Origin: Clostridia bacterium
GTDB lineage: Bacteria > Bacillota > Clostridia > Christensenellales > QALW01
Length of the DNA: 11,354 bases
Direction of reading: 5' to 3'
Assembly (NCBI GenBank): GCA_017964345.1
Contig: JAGCSD010000176.1
Location: 1-11,354 of the forward strand
Part shown: positions 1-6,302 of the stretch, piece by piece
Layout: the number at the start of each line of letters is the position of its first letter
How positions within the stretch are numbered: position 1 is the first letter of the stretch
The notes under the pieces: generated by a model
The model's database searches: none
What the model saw: the letters and a program-made list of their open reading frames with translations, nothing else
What the model was told of the DNA's origin: nothing
Made by a program: the position numbers and the translations under genes

Positions 1-392
1 CAGTCGCGCGCGTGCGCCAGTCCCAGCGCCTGGGAAATCGCGGCGGAGGCATGACCGGCGTCAAACGTATCAAACGGGCTTTCCGCGTGGCTTGGAAAAC
101 CGCTGATGCCGTCCTGCGTGCGCAAGGCGGAAAACGATGAATACCGCCCCGTAATCAGCTTGTGGGTATAACATTGATGCCCCACGTCAAATACCAGCTT
201 GTCTACCGGGGTATCAAAGACATAATGCAGGGCAAGCGTCAATTCCACCGCGCCGAGATTGGATGCGAGATGCCCGCCGTTCTTCAGCGTGGTTTCTATG
301 ATTTCCTGCCGTATTTCACTTGCCAGCGATTCCAGTTCCGCTACGGAAAGGCGTTTCAGATCTGCCGGCGATTGTATGGTTTCAAGCATCAT
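1..392 (-). CDS. dxs: 1-deoxy-D-xylulose-5-phosphate synthase, N-terminal part (runs off left edge)
   Basis: DXS condenses pyruvate and glyceraldehyde 3-phosphate in a thiamine-diphosphate-dependent reaction, the first step of the MEP pathway to isoprenoids, in the cytosol. My own translation from 392 gives about 130 residues without a stop. Family signatures follow in order: [15 protein letters not shown] near residues 40-55, [16 protein letters not shown] near 70-85, GISGFPS, and GHASAAIS near 115-122, which matches the family GHSSTSIS thiamine-binding segment. Two tandem ATG codons (390-392 and 387-389) could start it. I chose the first because AGGA lies about 7 bases upstream. The full enzyme is about 620 residues, so roughly the first fifth is present, and the GDG cofactor motif lies outside. 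A strong promoter at 484-512 makes this the first gene of its transcript. Identity is very secure; the exact start is fairly secure. Confidence 0.95.
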   Translation of the reverse strand, partial: MMLETIQSPADLKRLSVAELESLASEIRQEIIETTLKNGGHLASNLGAVELTLALHYVFDTPVDKLVFDVGHQCYTHKLITGRYSSFSALRTQDGISGFPSHAESPFDTFDAGHASAAISQALGLAHARD

Positions 393-475
393 ATTTCGTT
401 CCTAAAAATTTCATCGTATTACCATGAGCAAAAGCGTTTGCCCGGACCCGCCCCGCAAAGCCGTGCCAGCGGTTT

Positions 476-493
476 ATGCTATTATTATAGCAT
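476..493. repeat. Perfect 7-4-7 inverted repeat overlapping the dxs -10 box
   Basis: The sequence ATGCTAT, four bases, ATAGCAT forms a perfect palindrome that contains the TATAAT of the dxs promoter and reaches the likely transcription start. It is not followed by a T-run on the minus strand, so it is a poor terminator for the upstream isomerase gene. It could be an operator for a repressor, or a 5' hairpin of the dxs mRNA. AT-rich -10 regions often look palindromic by chance, so its function is open. Confidence 0.5.
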
Positions 494-512
494 TCTTATG
501 CGTACTTTGCAA
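484..512 (-). promoter_or_regulatory. sigma-A type promoter for dxs
   Basis: On the minus strand there is TTGCAA (507-512), a spacer of exactly 17 bases, and a perfect TATAAT (484-489). Predicted transcription start is near 476-478, giving a leader of about 85 bases before the dxs ATG. The promoter lies immediately behind the stop of the upstream isomerase gene (517), in a 124-base gap that otherwise holds no gene. The -10 box sits inside a perfect inverted repeat (476-493). The boxes and spacing are seen directly; activity is inferred. Confidence 0.8.
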
Positions 513-516
513 GATT

Positions 517-1443
517 TTATTCAATGGGCAATCCATGCTTCGCCATGATATAGCGTCCAAGGTGATACGTTACGCCGACGCCGTAACGCACAAGATCAGC
601 ATCCGATGCAAAAAGACGCGGTTGCACCTTTGCGGTTCCGTTGAATGGACAACAGTAATCGGGTCTCTCCTTGCCGGGACGTAGCAGGTGTGTTTCTAAA
701 TTGAACGCGCCGTCATAGCCGATGTCAATAAGTCCCTTTACAACATCATTAAAGTTGATGTTTCCCATCAGCGGCGGCATATGATCGTCACGATCGCCGT
801 TGTTATCCTGCAAATGCACGCCCTTAAGAATGCCGCGCAAATTTATGATGTTTTCATACTGATCGAGCGCAATCATGTTGGCATGTCCGGTATCCCAACA
901 TGCGCCGATCAGCGGATGATCTCCTAAAATGCGGCGAAGCTCCAGAATATTTTCCGCGGTTTCAATCACAAACGGGCGGTTGTAAATCGGTTCGGAAATA
1001 TTTTCGATCATAAGAATCACGCCGCACGCTTCTGCTGTGGGAAGCAGGGACCGGAAGTATCGCGCATTTTTTTGCATCATGTCCGCGCGATCAGCGGAGA
1101 AACCGTATCCCGCGTGTACGGTTGTGCGGTCGATGCCGAAGCGCGCGCAAAGCTTCAATGCCGCTTTAATTTCCTCGACCTGTTTTTCAAAGCTCTCCTC
1201 GCTCTGACAGGCATTATATCGGTACGGCGCATGCGACGTGACAAACTCAAACTTGCGTCTTTGCGCTGTTTCCGCCAATGCATCCGCCATGCTGTCACGA
1301 AGGTAATCGTCCGAGCCGTTTTTGAAAAAATAATTGAGCGATAAATCAAAATGCGTGAACGTATCACACGGAACCGCATCGAGCGCAGTTTGCGGCTCAG
1401 ATGAAATCAAATTCAACGCGGACAGGGTAAGGGACAGTTTCAT
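517..1443 (-). CDS. Sugar phosphate isomerase/epimerase (xylose-isomerase-like TIM barrel)
   Basis: This 308-residue protein has the layout of the AP-endonuclease-2/xylose-isomerase-like TIM-barrel family, whose members isomerise or epimerise sugars and their derivatives with a divalent metal. Likely metal and catalytic residues are E147 (MIENIS), D184 and H187 (CWDTGHANM), H210 (GVHLQDN), D219 and H221 (DDH) and E250 (NLETH). Strand-end histidines H71 (SHAPY) and H110 (VHAGY) also fit the family. The substrate cannot be read from sequence. The ATG at 1443 has AGGAG six bases upstream. The gene lies 13 bases after the thrS stop with no terminator or promoter in between, so it is probably co-transcribed with thrS under the same T-box. 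It ends with TAA, 5 bases before the dxs promoter. No signal peptide or membrane segment is visible, so it should be cytosolic. Fold assignment is secure; the precise role is unknown. Confidence 0.88.
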   Translation of the reverse strand: MKLSLTLSALNLISSEPQTALDAVPCDTFTHFDLSLNYFFKNGSDDYLRDSMADALAETAQRRKFEFVTSHAPYRYNACQSEESFEKQVEEIKAALKLCARFGIDRTTVHAGYGFSADRADMMQKNARYFRSLLPTAEACGVILMIENISEPIYNRPFVIETAENILELRRILGDHPLIGACWDTGHANMIALDQYENIINLRGILKGVHLQDNNGDRDDHMPPLMGNINFNDVVKGLIDIGYDGAFNLETHLLRPGKERPDYCCPFNGTAKVQPRLFASDADLVRYGVGVTYHLGRYIMAKHGLPIE

Positions 1444-1456
1444 CTTTAACTCCTAA

Positions 1457-3388
1457 TCAAGGTAGTCTTTTAGAAACAATTTCTTCGGTAATGCGTGTAA
1501 TAAAGTCCTCCAGCGTCATCGTGCCGATATCACCCTCTTTGCGGAAGCGTACCGAAACCTTGCCTTCTTCCGCCTCACGGTCGCCCACGACAAGCATATA
1601 CGGTACTTTTTCCATTTGCGCTTCACGGATCTTATAGCCGATTTTCTCATTCCGGTCGTCGTATTCGGCGCGCAAGCCCGCTTACTGCAGTTTTTCCATG
1701 ATCTCACTGCAAGTTTTGTCCGTGCGGTCGGTGATGTTCAGCACCTTGACCTGTACCGGAGCCAGCCAAGTCGGGAACGCCCCGGCATATTTTTCGATCA
1801 AAAGCGCCAGCGTGCGTTCGTAACAGCCGATGGACGTGCGGTGAATGATATACGGACGCTTTTTCGTCCCGTCTTTATCGGTATACTCCATGTTGAACTG
1901 CTCGGCAAGCATCTGGTCGATCTGAATGGTGATCAGCGTGTCTTCCTTGCCGTGTACGTTTTTGATTTGAATATCAAGTTTCGGTCCGTAGAACGCCGCT
2001 TCACCGATGCCGATCTTATACGGGATCTCCAAATGATCGAGGATCCGCTTCATCATGCCCTGCGCTTCATCCCACTGCTCCTCCGTGCCGATGTACTTGG
2101 CGCGGTCATTCGGATCCCACTGGGAGAAACGGTAGGAAACGTCGTCCTGCAGACCGATGGTTTTGAGCATGAACATACACAAATCCAAGCACCGCCTGAA
2201 TTCGTCCTCGAGCTGATCGGGACGGCACATCAGGTGTCCTTCGGAAATCGTAAACTGGCGAACGCGGATCAGCCCGTGCATTTCGCCGGACGCCTCGTTG
2301 CGGAACAGCGTGGACGTTTCGTTATAGCGAAGCGGCAGATCCCGGTATGAACGCGGACGGTTCAGATATGCCTGGTACTGGAACGGGCAGGTCATCGGGC
2401 GAAGCGCATAGACTTCGTCGTCCTTTTCCTCGTCACCGAGCACGAACATACCGTCCTTGTAATGATCCCAGTGTCCGCTGATCTTATATAGATCACTTTT
2501 CGCCATAAACGGGGTTTTGGTCAAAAGCCAGCCGCGTTTCTGCTCTTCATCCTCCACGAACCGTTGAAGCAGCTGCACCACACGTGCGCCTTTGGGCAAC
2601 AGGATCGGTAATCCCTGCCCGATCACATCGCTGGTCGTAAACAGCTCCAACTCACGTCCGAGCTTATTGTGATCGCGCTTTTTGGCTTCTTCCAATTGAA
2701 GCAGATAGTCGTCCAGTTCCTGCTTTTTGGTGAACGCCGTGGCATACAGGCGCGTCAGCATTTTGTTCTTTTCGTTACCGCGCCAGTACGCACCGGTCAC
2801 AGAGAGAATCTTGAAGTGTTTGACTTCCGCGGTGCTGGCAAGATGCGGTCCCGCGCACAAGTCGGTAAACTCGCCCTGCGTGTAGAAAGAGATCTCCTCG
2901 CCTTCCGGCAGATCGCGGATCAGCTCCTGCTTGTAGGGTTGATCCCGCATTTCCTCAAGCGCCTTGTCGCGCGGCAGTAAAAAACGCGTCAGCGGCAGTT
3001 TTTCCGCGGCGATCTTTGCCATTTCCGCCTCGATCTTTGCCGCGTCCGCCATGGTAACAGGCGATTCAAAGTCAAAATCATAATAAAACCCGTTTTCGAT
3101 AAACGGACCGATTGCCAGCTTGGTGTTCGGATACAGACGCAGGACCGCCTGCGCCATCACATGGCTTGCCGTATGACGCAGAACGCTGACGTACTCTTCA
3201 TCGCGCTTGGTGATGATGGCAAGGCTCGCATCCTCCGTAAGAGTATGATCCAGATCGACCAGCCTGCCGTTCACCTTTGCCGCCACCGCGGCGTTTGCGA
3301 GTCCTTCGCTGATCTCCCGCGCGACCTGACGCGGCGTGGCAGAGCCCGCGTATTCCTTGACCGACTGATCCGGCAATGTGATTTTCAT
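1457..3388 (-). CDS. thrS: Threonyl-tRNA synthetase, interrupted by an in-frame TAA
   Basis: ThrRS charges tRNA-Thr with threonine in the cytosol. Read through one in-frame TAA (codon 569, 1682-1684), the frame gives 643 codon positions, the usual length of bacterial ThrRS. Domains in order are: TGS-like N-terminus (1-60); editing domain with H72, H76 (HTASH), C178 and H182 (CAGPH); and class II catalytic core with motif 2 ([19 protein letters not shown], about 362-380), probable zinc ligands C334, H385 and H516, and motif 3 around G521/E524/R525. The anticodon-binding domain starts near 545 and ends in TGA. After the TAA the family pattern resumes at once ([22 protein letters not shown] region), so no bases are gained or lost. 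Termination at the TAA would delete most of the anticodon-binding domain. Start is ATG at 3388, 7 bases after AAGGAGG (3396-3402), preceded by a T-box leader. The gene is normally essential, so a base error, a nonsense mutation with another thrS copy, or readthrough must be considered. Confidence 0.9.
1682..1684 (-). other. In-frame TAA stop codon inside thrS
   Basis: The minus strand reads GAA AAA CTG CAG TAA GCG GGC TTG CGC, i.e. E K L Q stop A G L R. Homologues have a sense codon here (usually K, E, Q or A before AGIR/AGLR). One base change from CAA, GAA or AAA would produce it. The following ATG-initiated fragment (from 1675) has no Shine-Dalgarno site and begins inside the anticodon-binding domain, so it is not a separate gene. 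Confidence 0.9.
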
Positions 3389-3402
3389 AAAAAGTCCTCC
3401 TT

Positions 3403-3438
3403 AAAAAAATAAGCCCCGCTAAGCACTGCTTAACAGGG
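3403..3438 (-). terminator. T-box intrinsic terminator before thrS
   Basis: On the minus strand an 11-bp stem (3428-3438 with 3414-3424; two G-T wobbles, loop of three) is followed by TTATTTTTTT (3403-3412). The 5' arm shares CGTCCC with the antiterminator formed with the T-box motif, as in known T-boxes. The T-run ends directly at the AAGGAGG ribosome binding site of thrS. Confidence 0.88.
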
Positions 3439-3614
3439 ACGAGTATGCTTCTACCCGTGGTTCCACCCGGTTTACTTCTCTTTTGCCCCGTTTGCGCACG
3501 CGGCACGCGGTAATCCGCCGGTGGTATCGCACAGGTTCCGCGCAGGCTTCTTTCAGCTTCCAAAGCCCTCTCTGCGGCGCAGCTGCCTGCCGACATGTCC
3601 GGCATCATCTTACA
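3403..3614 (-). ncRNA. T-box riboswitch leader, threonine-type, upstream of thrS
   Basis: T-box leaders bind a tRNA and switch between a terminator and an antiterminator according to charging. The core T-box motif GGGTGGAACCACG is at 3456-3468. Stem I can be drawn with base pairs GCCGG (3599-3603) and CCGGC (3517-3521). The AGAGAG of the apical region is at 3568-3573, followed by GCTGAAAG. The triplet ACC followed by A (3522-3525) sits directly next to the 3' strand of the stem I base, where the specifier belongs; ACC encodes threonine, matching thrS. A stem III-like hairpin (GCCGCGT...ACGGGGC, one mismatch) follows. The TGGA of the T-box would pair with a tRNA ending in UCCA, as expected if tRNA-Thr has U73. 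At about 212 nt the leader is short for a T-box, with little room for stem II elements. Pairings were drawn by eye. Confidence 0.88.
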
Positions 3615-3620
3615 CATATT

Positions 3621-3648
3621 ATTATAATTATTTCGAAAAAGTTGTCAA
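3621..3648 (-). promoter_or_regulatory. sigma-A type promoter of the thrS T-box transcript
   Basis: TTGACA (3643-3648), a 16-base spacer and TATAAT (3621-3626) match the consensus on the minus strand. The expected start is near 3614, just ahead of stem I. The -35 box contains the TGA stop codon of the upstream pseudouridine synthase gene (3645-3647), so the transcription units abut. No terminator separates them other than the T-box terminator itself. Confidence 0.85.
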
Positions 3649-4553
3649 TCGTTTTGCAGTTTTTTTCTTAAATTCTCCATGGCAGGCGGCATCGGTGCGG
3701 TAAACGTCATGCGCTCGCCGGTGGTCGGATGCGTAACGGAAAGGCTGTAGGCATGCAGTGCCTGTCCGGGCAAATCGGTGCGTGTTTTCTTAAAACCGTA
3801 TTCGCGGTCGCATAAGCACGGATGCCCGATATGCGCCAGATGCACGCGGATCTGATGCGTGCGACCGGTATTCAACCGGCAGGAAAGGAGTGCCGCGTGT
3901 TTATACTGTTCCAGCACCGCAAAGGATGTGCTGGCAAACTTCCCCGCGTCGGAAGACGGATACACCGCAATTTTTTTGCGGTCGGACTTACTGCGCGCCA
4001 GATAGTTTTCCACCGTAAAGGACGTTTCGCGAAATACGCCTTCCGCAAGCGCGTAATAGATTTTTTCGCAGGTACGTTCTTGAAATTGCTTGGCAAGGCT
4101 CGCGTGCGCCGCGTCGTTTTTGGCTATGACGATCAGTCCCGACGTGTTTTTATCGAGCCGATGCACAATACCGGGACGCATCACACCGTTGATGCCGGAA
4201 AGGTCTTAAACATGATGCAGGAGAGTGTTGACAAGCGTGCCGTTTTCGCTTCCGTGCGCAGGATGCACAACCATGCCCTGCGGCTTATTGATAACGGCAA
4301 TATCCGCATCCTGATAGACGATGGAAATCGGAATATCCTCCGGCATGACGTCAAGCGGACGCGGCGCGTCTTCTTCCACGCGCAGGGTGTCGCCCGCGCG
4401 GATCGCCTGTTTTTTTCCGCACGGCTTGCCGTTTACAAGGACTTTTCCTTCCTCTATCAGCCTGACGCAGGCGGTACGTGAAAAAGACGGCAGACAAGCG
4501 GCGAGATACGCGTCGGCACGCGGCGCATCCGTTTCCGCGACCCACGTTTTCAC
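3645..4553 (-). CDS. RluA/RluD-family 23S rRNA pseudouridine synthase, interrupted by an in-frame TAA
   Basis: This family converts specific uridines in large-subunit rRNA to pseudouridine. From GTG at 4551-4553 the frame runs for 302 codon positions, a normal family length, with one in-frame TAA at codon 116 (4206-4208). An S4-like RNA-binding domain lies at about residues 11-60 (RADAYLA, RLIEEGKVLVNGK). The catalytic domain begins with DIAVINKPQGMVVHPAHG (84-101) and continues past the TAA with DLSGINGVMRPGIVHRLDKNTSG, containing the catalytic aspartate D134 of HRLDK. The C-terminal part has the GRTHQIRVHLAHIGHP and DREYG motifs. If the TAA stops translation, the whole catalytic aspartate region is lost. 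The GTG overlaps the TGA of lspA (GTGA), typical of translational coupling, and an AGGA lies upstream. The first part read alone would have an upstream extension overlapping lspA, which I reject. The name rluD or ylyB cannot be fixed from sequence alone. Confidence 0.88.
4206..4208 (-). other. In-frame TAA stop codon inside the RluA-family gene
   Basis: The minus strand reads CTC CTG CAT CAT GTT TAA GAC CTT TCC GGC, i.e. L L H H V stop D L S G. Relatives have a variable sense residue between the LLYHC-like segment and DLSGINGV. The frame continues perfectly afterwards, so this is a single-base event, not a frameshift. Confidence 0.9.
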
Positions 4554-5077
4554 GGTTTGCCGTCCTGTTTGATTTGCTTTTCGTGAAGAAACAGGATATA
4601 GATCGCCAAAAGGACCGTACCGACAACGACACACATATCCGCCAAATTGAACACCGGGAACGCGTAACCGGTGATCGTCTGCACAAAGGAAGCGTCCAAA
4701 AAATCACGCACGGAACCGATCACCAGACGGTCGATCAGATTTCCCAGCGCTCCGCCGAAAATCAAACCGGACGCAAGCTTCAGCACCCAATGTTTTTTCT
4801 TGATACGCAAAAGCAAAACCGTACCGACGGCGCAAATGGCGACGGTAACGATCAAAAAGAAGAACCGCTGATTCTGCAGAATGCCGAACGCGGCGCCCTT
4901 ATTCAGAACGTATGTAAAGGAAAACACGTCGGGGATCAGCGTAACGCTGTCGCCCGGCTCGTGGAGCAACCCGGTGACCAACATCCGCTCCGGGTCTACA
5001 AAAAAACCCACCGTCAGCAATTTGGTCACTTGGTCCGCCAGCATAGCGGCAATAGCAATCAGAAGAATGACAAGCAT
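4550..5077 (-). CDS. lspA: Lipoprotein signal peptidase (signal peptidase II)
   Basis: LspA is an integral membrane aspartyl protease that cleaves the signal peptide of diacylglyceryl-modified prolipoproteins. From ATG at 5077 the protein is 175 residues, normal for the family, with four hydrophobic segments (about 2-13, 63-70 to 90, 100-112 and 145-165). Conserved motifs are DQVTK (15-19), LNKGAAFG (58-65), GNLIDRL (112-118), VRDFLD (123-128) and FNLAD (143-147). The catalytic aspartates are inferred as D125 and D147. A TTG at 5083, overlapping the previous stop as TTGA, could add two residues, but GGGG seven bases before the ATG favours 5077. Its stop overlaps the GTG of the pseudouridine synthase gene, a pairing common in Bacillota. 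Confidence 0.95.
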   Translation of the reverse strand: MLVILLIAIAAMLADQVTKLLTVGFFVDPERMLVTGLLHEPGDSVTLIPDVFSFTYVLNKGAAFGILQNQRFFFLIVTVAICAVGTVLLLRIKKKHWVLKLASGLIFGGALGNLIDRLVIGSVRDFLDASFVQTITGYAFPVFNLADMCVVVGTVLLAIYILFLHEKQIKQDGKP

Positions 5078-5079
5078 AT

Positions 5080-5334
5080 TCAAACCCCGTATTTCATCAT
5101 TTCGGCAATGCGCTTGAGCAAATCACCGATAACCGGCAAATTGTGCGAAGCGAGCAGCGTAACCGCGTACAAAATAAAAGCGCTCAGAATCGAAAAGCCG
5201 ATCGCGGTGCCGACTCCCCGAAACAACCCCGCCAAAAAACTGCGCAACAGAAAGCGTTTCAGGCTTTTTTTGTAAAATAAATCATCACGCACGATCGCGT
5301 GGGCGATCCTGCGTGATGGTCTGTCCTGATGCAA
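5080..5334 (-). CDS. Small membrane protein, DUF5665-like
   Basis: This protein of about 84 residues has one clear hydrophobic segment (about 38-63, from AGLFRGVGTAIGF to LYAVTLLA) followed by NLPVIGDLLKRI. That matches my memory of the DUF5665 family, often found just upstream of lspA in Clostridia. The family function is unknown. The start is uncertain. TTG at 5334 has a GGGTGAG five bases upstream and gives a family-like N-terminal length, while a GTG at codon 15 has no good ribosome site. With the TTG start, codons 6-18 coincide with a strong terminator-like hairpin (5283-5318), which is odd. The TGA stop overlaps or abuts the lspA start. The basic N-terminus (KKSLKRFLLR) suggests a cytosolic N-terminal side. 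Existence of the gene is likely; family assignment is moderate and the start is weak. Confidence 0.7.
   Translation of the reverse strand: MHQDRPSRRIAHAIVRDDLFYKKSLKRFLLRSFLAGLFRGVGTAIGFSILSAFILYAVTLLASHNLPVIGDLLKRIAEMMKYGV
5274..5318 (-). terminator. Strong terminator-like hairpin after divIVA
   Basis: CATCACGCA (read on either strand) pairs with its complement at 5283-5291/5310-5318. After one mismatch (5292/5309), GATCGC pairs at 5293-5298/5303-5308 around a four-base loop. This gives 15 paired bases with a single internal mismatch. On the minus strand it is followed by ATTTATTTTA, a T-rich tract; the plus-strand exit is not T-rich. It would terminate the mre-to-divIVA transcript 58 bases after the divIVA stop, yet it overlaps the apparent start of the next gene. 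Confidence 0.72.
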
Positions 5335-5375
5335 CGTATCTCACCCAACACTATTGTGTCCGCAATCCCGTATAC

Positions 5376-5759
5376 CTATTCTTTTTCGAGCAGGGCAAGC
5401 TGAGAACGCAGCAAATACGCCATACGTTTGCGCATTTCCTCAAGCTCCTGTTTCTTTTCATTCAGAAGTCTGATCTGTGTTTCTTCCTCGGCGCGGCGGC
5501 GGTTTTCCCGTTCTCTGGCGCGTTCTTCCGCCTCTTCCACAATATCGCGCGCCGCCAGTTCCGCCTGGATCATCGTATCGCCGATATATTGCCGATCTTT
5601 TCGCGCTTGCGCAAGCGCCTCGTCTTGTTCTTTCAAGCGGCGCTCACAGTCCGCTAAGCGTGCCCGAAGAAGTTCCAGCTCTTGATTGATCTGCAGAATA
5701 AAACGGTCCACCTCGTAACGGTTATAGCCCTTGCGCTCCAAACCGAATTTCGGATTCAT
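5376..5759 (-). CDS. divIVA: DivIVA-domain protein
   Basis: DivIVA-family proteins bind curved membrane at poles and septa and recruit division, chromosome or wall-growth partners. The protein is 127 residues. It starts with the membrane-binding lobe MNPKFGLERKGYNRYEVDRF, which matches the family pattern of a G-Y-x-x-x-E-V-D-x-F motif, and continues as an almost uninterrupted coiled coil (about 20-120) rich in E, R, Q and L. The ATG at 5759 has AAGGG eight bases upstream; a GTG three codons earlier is less likely. It follows sepF with a 15-base gap, as at many Gram-positive sepF loci, but without the ylmG and ylmH genes often found in between. It ends with TAG, then the hairpin at 5283-5318. 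Short DivIVA homologues include GpsB-like proteins, so the exact subfamily is unsettled. Confidence 0.88.
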   Translation of the reverse strand: MNPKFGLERKGYNRYEVDRFILQINQELELLRARLADCERRLKEQDEALAQARKDRQYIGDTMIQAELAARDIVEEAEERARERENRRRAEEETQIRLLNEKKQELEEMRKRMAYLLRSQLALLEKE

Positions 5760-5774
5760 CTGCCGCACCCTTGC

Positions 5775-6272
5775 TTAGAACTCATCGTCCAGCGTATATC
5801 CGTCGTCCGTGTTTTCCGTTTCGTAATCGTCGGATTTGTCGATCTGCGTCTGGTTGGAGGCAAACAGATAAATGCTGCCTTTGGACACCTCGGTCACCTG
5901 CGCGTCACTGGCATACGCCGCGCCGCTCATAAAATCAAGGATGCGCTGTCCCACGCGCTTTTCGACTTTATCTAATTTGATAATGACGTGCTTATGGCGA
6001 ATCAGCTCCGTCACAAGCGGCTGTGCTTCATTATACGTTTTGGGCGAATAAATGATCACGCTGTTCGTCTTTGCCACGGGACGCTCCTGCACGGGCACAA
6101 TGCGCGTCCTGCGCGTCGGACGACGTGTTTCTTCCTCTTCATACTCGGAGCCGCGCCGATTGCGAACGGGAATTTCCGTTTCCTCTTCGTCAAAGTAGTC
6201 CGCATCTTCGTCGTAATCGTCCGTCCCTCCGAATCCGAAAAACTCAAGAATTTTGTTTTTGCGTGTTGCCAT
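5775..6272 (-). CDS. sepF: Cell division protein SepF
   Basis: SepF anchors FtsZ filaments to the membrane and helps align the septum. The 165-residue protein has the expected three parts: a short amphipathic N-terminal helix (MATRKNKILEFFGF, 1-14) for membrane binding, an acidic then arginine-rich linker (17-66), and a compact SepF domain (about 70-142) with VIIYSPKTYNEAQ, HVIIKLDKV, RILDFMSGAAYA and SKGSIYLFAS. A short acidic tail follows. ATG at 6272 has AGGAGG eight bases upstream. It lies 30 bases after yggS and 15 bases before divIVA, the usual company of sepF in Gram-positives. The TAA stop at 5775-5777 is in the same frame as divIVA. Confidence 0.95.
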   Translation of the reverse strand: MATRKNKILEFFGFGGTDDYDEDADYFDEEETEIPVRNRRGSEYEEEETRRPTRRTRIVPVQERPVAKTNSVIIYSPKTYNEAQPLVTELIRHKHVIIKLDKVEKRVGQRILDFMSGAAYASDAQVTEVSKGSIYLFASNQTQIDKSDDYETENTDDGYTLDDEF

Positions 6273-6302
6273 ACCGGGTTCCTCCTAAAAAATTATGATT
6301 GT

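Noticed and set aside
1457..1675. A separate 72-residue gene after the thrS stop
   Set aside because: It is the in-frame C-terminal part of the ThrRS anticodon-binding domain, with no ribosome site of its own.
1616..2350. A 244-residue plus-strand open frame opposite thrS, and similar long frames opposite other genes (for example 10025-10738 and 3822-4481)
   Set aside because: They lie antisense to well-conserved genes, have no recognisable domains, and are explained by the codon bias of the genes on the minus strand.
3198..3617. A 139-residue open frame across the thrS leader
   Set aside because: It covers the T-box structure and the start of thrS in another frame, and its composition is unlike a protein family. 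It is a shadow frame.
4554..4634. A longer N-terminus for the pseudouridine synthase
   Set aside because: The extra 27 residues overlap lspA and are not family-like. The GTG at 4553 overlapping the lspA stop is the natural start.
5335..5375. A promoter or operator between divIVA and the DUF5665-like gene (short inverted repeat ACAC-AATA-GTGT)
   Set aside because: No convincing -10 box accompanies the weak TTGCGG, and the four-base arms are too short to mean much.
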